From: an uncultured Peptoniphilus sp.
GTDB taxonomy: Bacteria; Bacillota; Clostridia; Tissierellales; Peptoniphilaceae
Reading direction: 5' to 3'
NCBI GenBank assembly: GCA_946999425.1
Contig: CAMQDG010000026.1
Coordinates: forward strand, 1-18,143
DNA: 18,143 bases
The notes beneath the pieces are model-generated. The model made no database searches. It had not been told where the DNA came from and saw only the letters and a list, made by a program, of their open reading frames with translations. A program made the translations under genes and the position numbers. Numbering within the stretch: the first letter of the stretch is position 1; each line of letters begins with the position of its first letter. Below are positions 15,929-18,143 of the stretch, in pieces.

Positions 15929-17770
15929 AATAAGGATAATAAAAATAAAAATAAAATTAAGAATATAAAGATTGCTTATTATATAATAGGAATTCTTGTT
16001 ATAATAGCAATCCCTTTAATTTTTAAACCATATTTTCTCTCAAAAACAGAGTCAAATATAAAAGATGTGGATTATGTAACTTTTATTAAGCATCTTAATA
16101 AAAAAGACGCAGAAGAAGTTCAAGTAAAAGATAGGGAAATTAACTTTACATTAAAGGGAGAAAAAAACACAGTTTATAAAACTTACAGAATGGAGGATGG
16201 TTTTTTAGCGCAAAGGCTAATTGATTCAGGAGTAAAAACTGATAGAATTTTCCCAAGCCAGCTAAACCCCATAGCAAGTAATATTATTTACATGATTTCC
16301 ATGATACTCATGTTTATAATTGTAGGCCAGATTTTATCGAGAACTGTGTTTAAAAAATTTGGAGAAGGCGGAGTAGGTCCCATGAGTTTTGGCAAAAGTA
16401 ATGCCAAAATTTATGTAAAAAGTACTGATGGAATAACATTTAAAAATGTAGCCGGACAAGATGAAGCTAAGGACCAATTAACAGAAATAGTAAATTTTTT
16501 ACACTCTCCGGAAAAATATACGGATATAGGTGCAAAACTCCCTAAGGGAGCACTTTTAGTAGGACCTCCAGGAACAGGAAAAACTCTTCTTGCTCAGGCA
16601 GTTGCCGGGGAAGCAAATGTGCCTTTCTTTTCAATTTCAGGTTCAGAATTTGTTGAAATGTTTGTAGGACTTGGAGCTGCAAAAGTGAGAGATTTATTTA
16701 AACAAGCTCAAGAAAAAGCGCCCTGTATAGTTTTTATAGATGAAATTGATACAATAGGTAAAAAAAGAGATGGTTCAGGCTTTAGTGGAAACGATGAAAG
16801 AGAGCAAACTCTTAACCAACTTTTAAGTGAAATGGACGGTTTTGATTCAAAATTAGGGGTTGTTATTTTAGCAGCAACAAATAGACCAGATTCTCTTGAT
16901 CCTGCTCTTTTAAGACCAGGAAGATTTGATAGAAGAATTCCAGTAGAACTTCCTGATTTAGCAGGACGTGAAGCAATTTTAAAAGTCCATGCAAAAAAGA
17001 TAAGACGTGAAGCTACTATAGATTATAAGGCAATAGCCCTTGCCACAGCAGGAGCCAGTGGAGCAGATCTTGCAAACATGATAAATGAAGCTGCTCTTCG
17101 TGCAGTAAGAGAAGGCAGAAATGCCATGAATCAAAGGGATATTGAAGAATCAGTTGAAGTTGTTCTTGCAGGATATGAGAGAAAAAATGCAGTTATTTCT
17201 CCAATAGAAAAAGAAATTATTGCATATCATGAAGTTGGGCACGCCCTTGTTGCTGCAAGACAAACAAATTCAGCACCAGTTCATAAGATAACCATAGTTC
17301 CAAGAACTTCAGGTGCCCTTGGCTATACAATGCAAGTTGACGAAGAAGAAAAATTCTTAATGTCAAAAGATGAAGCCTTTAATAAAATAGTTACTTTAAC
17401 AGGTGGAAGAAGTGCTGAAGAATTAATTTTCGGAACAAAAACATCTGGTGCAAGTAATGATATTGAACAGGCGACAAAAATTGCAAAGGCAATGATTACA
17501 AGATATGGAATGAGCGACGATTTTGGTTTTGTAGCAATGGCTGAAGTTAACAATCGTTATTTAGGTTCAGATGCAAATCTTACAGTTTCAGATAAAACTG
17601 CCCATGAAATAGACTTAGCAGTAAGAACCTTAATTGAAAAAGCTCATGAAAAAGCTATAAACATTCTAAAAGAAAATAATGAAGCTCTTCATGAAATCGC
17701 CAACTATCTTCTTACAAGAGAAACAATAACAGGAGAAGAATTTATGGAGATTTTAAGAAAATATGATTAA
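15917..17770 (+). CDS. ftsH: ATP-dependent membrane zinc metalloprotease FtsH
   Basis: This 617-residue membrane AAA+ protease degrades misassembled membrane proteins and selected soluble ones. Two membrane helices (about 18-36 and 122-142) flank an extracytoplasmic domain (about 45-118). The AAA+ domain has Walker A GPPGTGKT (216-223), the pore motif Phe249-Val-Gly, Walker B IVFIDE (271-276) and the SRH with ATNRPDSLDPALLRPGRFDRR around 319-340. The zinc site is His438-Glu-Val-Gly-His442, where Val replaces the usual Ala in HEAGH, with Asp515 (SNDIEQA) as third ligand. The N-terminus is rich in Lys/Asn. Coordinates use GTG 15917, but the ribosome site suggests initiation at ATA 15926 (614 residues). 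It follows the PAS-HTH regulator by about 40 bases, and its stop overlaps the ATG of the broken FAH-family gene by eight bases. The C-terminus is short, with no long acidic tail. Confidence 0.95.
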   Translation: MIEINKDNKNKNKIKNIKIAYYIIGILVIIAIPLIFKPYFLSKTESNIKDVDYVTFIKHLNKKDAEEVQVKDREINFTLKGEKNTVYKTYRMEDGFLAQRLIDSGVKTDRIFPSQLNPIASNIIYMISMILMFIIVGQILSRTVFKKFGEGGVGPMSFGKSNAKIYVKSTDGITFKNVAGQDEAKDQLTEIVNFLHSPEKYTDIGAKLPKGALLVGPPGTGKTLLAQAVAGEANVPFFSISGSEFVEMFVGLGAAKVRDLFKQAQEKAPCIVFIDEIDTIGKKRDGSGFSGNDEREQTLNQLLSEMDGFDSKLGVVILAATNRPDSLDPALLRPGRFDRRIPVELPDLAGREAILKVHAKKIRREATIDYKAIALATAGASGADLANMINEAALRAVREGRNAMNQRDIEESVEVVLAGYERKNAVISPIEKEIIAYHEVGHALVAARQTNSAPVHKITIVPRTSGALGYTMQVDEEEKFLMSKDEAFNKIVTLTGGRSAEELIFGTKTSGASNDIEQATKIAKAMITRYGMSDDFGFVAMAEVNNRYLGSDANLTVSDKTAHEIDLAVRTLIEKAHEKAINILKENNEALHEIANYLLTRETITGEEFMEILRKYD

Positions 17771-18143
17771 ATATATAAGCTTTGAAAGAGAAGGCATAAA
17801 ATCTTATGGAATTTTAAGCGGAGAATATGTTTTTGATATTAGAGAAAATTTTAATAATATGCCTGGGACCCTAATAGAATACATTAAGGGTCCTAAGCTT
17901 TCTCATAATGTGATTTTAAATTCAAAGGCAAGCTTAAAAAATGATGTCAAAATAATAAGTCCCATTGAAGTTCCCCAAAATGGGAATTTTTAATTTAAAA
18001 AGAATATTAATAGATTTATCAAAGGGTATGACCTTAAAAGCAGGAGATATAATTTTTACAGGAACTCCTAAGGGAGTTGGAGGAGGCTTTAATCCTCCTA
18101 AATATTTAAAAAAAGGGGATAAAGTTATCTGCTTTATCGAAAA
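17763..18143 (+). pseudogene. Fumarylacetoacetate hydrolase (FAH) family protein, internally deleted and frameshifted, 3' end outside window
   Basis: The first part (ATG 17763 to about 17981) encodes MIKYISFEREGIKSYGIL and ends IISPIEVPQN, the usual N-terminal domain of FAH-family proteins. In relatives the next residues start the catalytic core (ICIGLNY-like). Here the frame reads GNF and stops at 17991-17993. In another frame, from about 17983, the sequence resumes as IFNLKRILIDLSKGMTL and KAGDIIFTGTPKGVGGGF, then PPKYLKKGDKVICFIE, the family's C-terminal block. About 125-135 residues (near 400 bases) in between are missing, including the metal-binding acidic residues and the NDVSARD-type segment. 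Intact members act on acylpyruvates or related beta-diketones; this copy cannot. It overlaps the ftsH stop by eight bases, so it was probably translated after ftsH. The three-prime end lies past the window. Confidence 0.85.

Noticed and set aside
17763..17993. A complete 76-residue protein
   Set aside because: It is only the N-terminal part of a FAH-family protein; the family's C-terminal block continues in another frame immediately downstream.
1..18143. Mobile elements, CRISPR arrays, prophage, tRNA or rRNA genes, or a novel defence system
   Set aside because: I found no transposase, integrase, spaced direct repeats, tRNA-like cloverleaf or unassigned gene cluster. Every sizeable reading frame belongs to a known family.

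Overview
The window looks like chromosomal DNA from an AT-rich, anaerobic, low-GC Gram-positive bacterium. The evidence is heavy AGA/ATA codon use, strong purine-rich AGAGGTGA/GGAGG ribosome-binding sites, TTG starts, a bacterial V/A-type ATPase, and an oxygen-sensitive 2-hydroxyacyl-CoA dehydratase activase protein. Bacillota of the Tissierellia/Peptoniphilaceae or Clostridia type fit best. The genus cannot be fixed from the sequence alone.

Layout. 1-2975 (+) is the 3' two-thirds of a very large acyl-CoA dehydratase activase-related protein cut by the window edge. It converges on an aldo/keto reductase with two [4Fe-4S] motifs (4157-3024, -), and a shared bidirectional terminator (2978-3019) lies between them. 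A compact divergent intergenic region (4158-4284) carries a near-consensus promoter overlapped by TATGAA/TTCATA half-sites of the ArsR/SmtB type. It drives a PIB-2 Zn/Cd/Pb efflux ATPase (4285-6447), which ends at its own terminator (6458-6496).

The centre (6500-15102) is one complete V/A-type ATPase operon of nine tightly packed genes in the order H(G)-C-I-K-F-E-A-B-D. It has a candidate promoter at 6500-6527 and a long terminator hairpin at 15042-15102. F, E, A, B and D plus H, C, I and K provide the catalytic head, central rotor, two-part peripheral stalk, stator and membrane ring of a reversible ion-translocating ATPase. Adjacent genes overlap or abut, and several use TTG starts or share SD/stop/start motifs, indicating translational coupling.

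The right end (15218-18143) holds a YheO/DauR-type PAS-HTH regulator, the membrane protease ftsH (with an abnormal start region), and a fumarylacetoacetate-hydrolase-family gene that overlaps ftsH. The last is broken by an internal deletion plus frameshift and runs off the window.

Most of the window is core housekeeping. I see no defence system, mobile element, CRISPR array, tRNA or rRNA. The points most worth a second look are the FAH pseudogene, the ftsH start codon, the metal-ATPase operator, and the c-ring subunit. The c-ring subunit has an apparently cleavable N-terminus and lacks the glutamine of the usual ion site. No intergenic gap exceeds about 210 bases.
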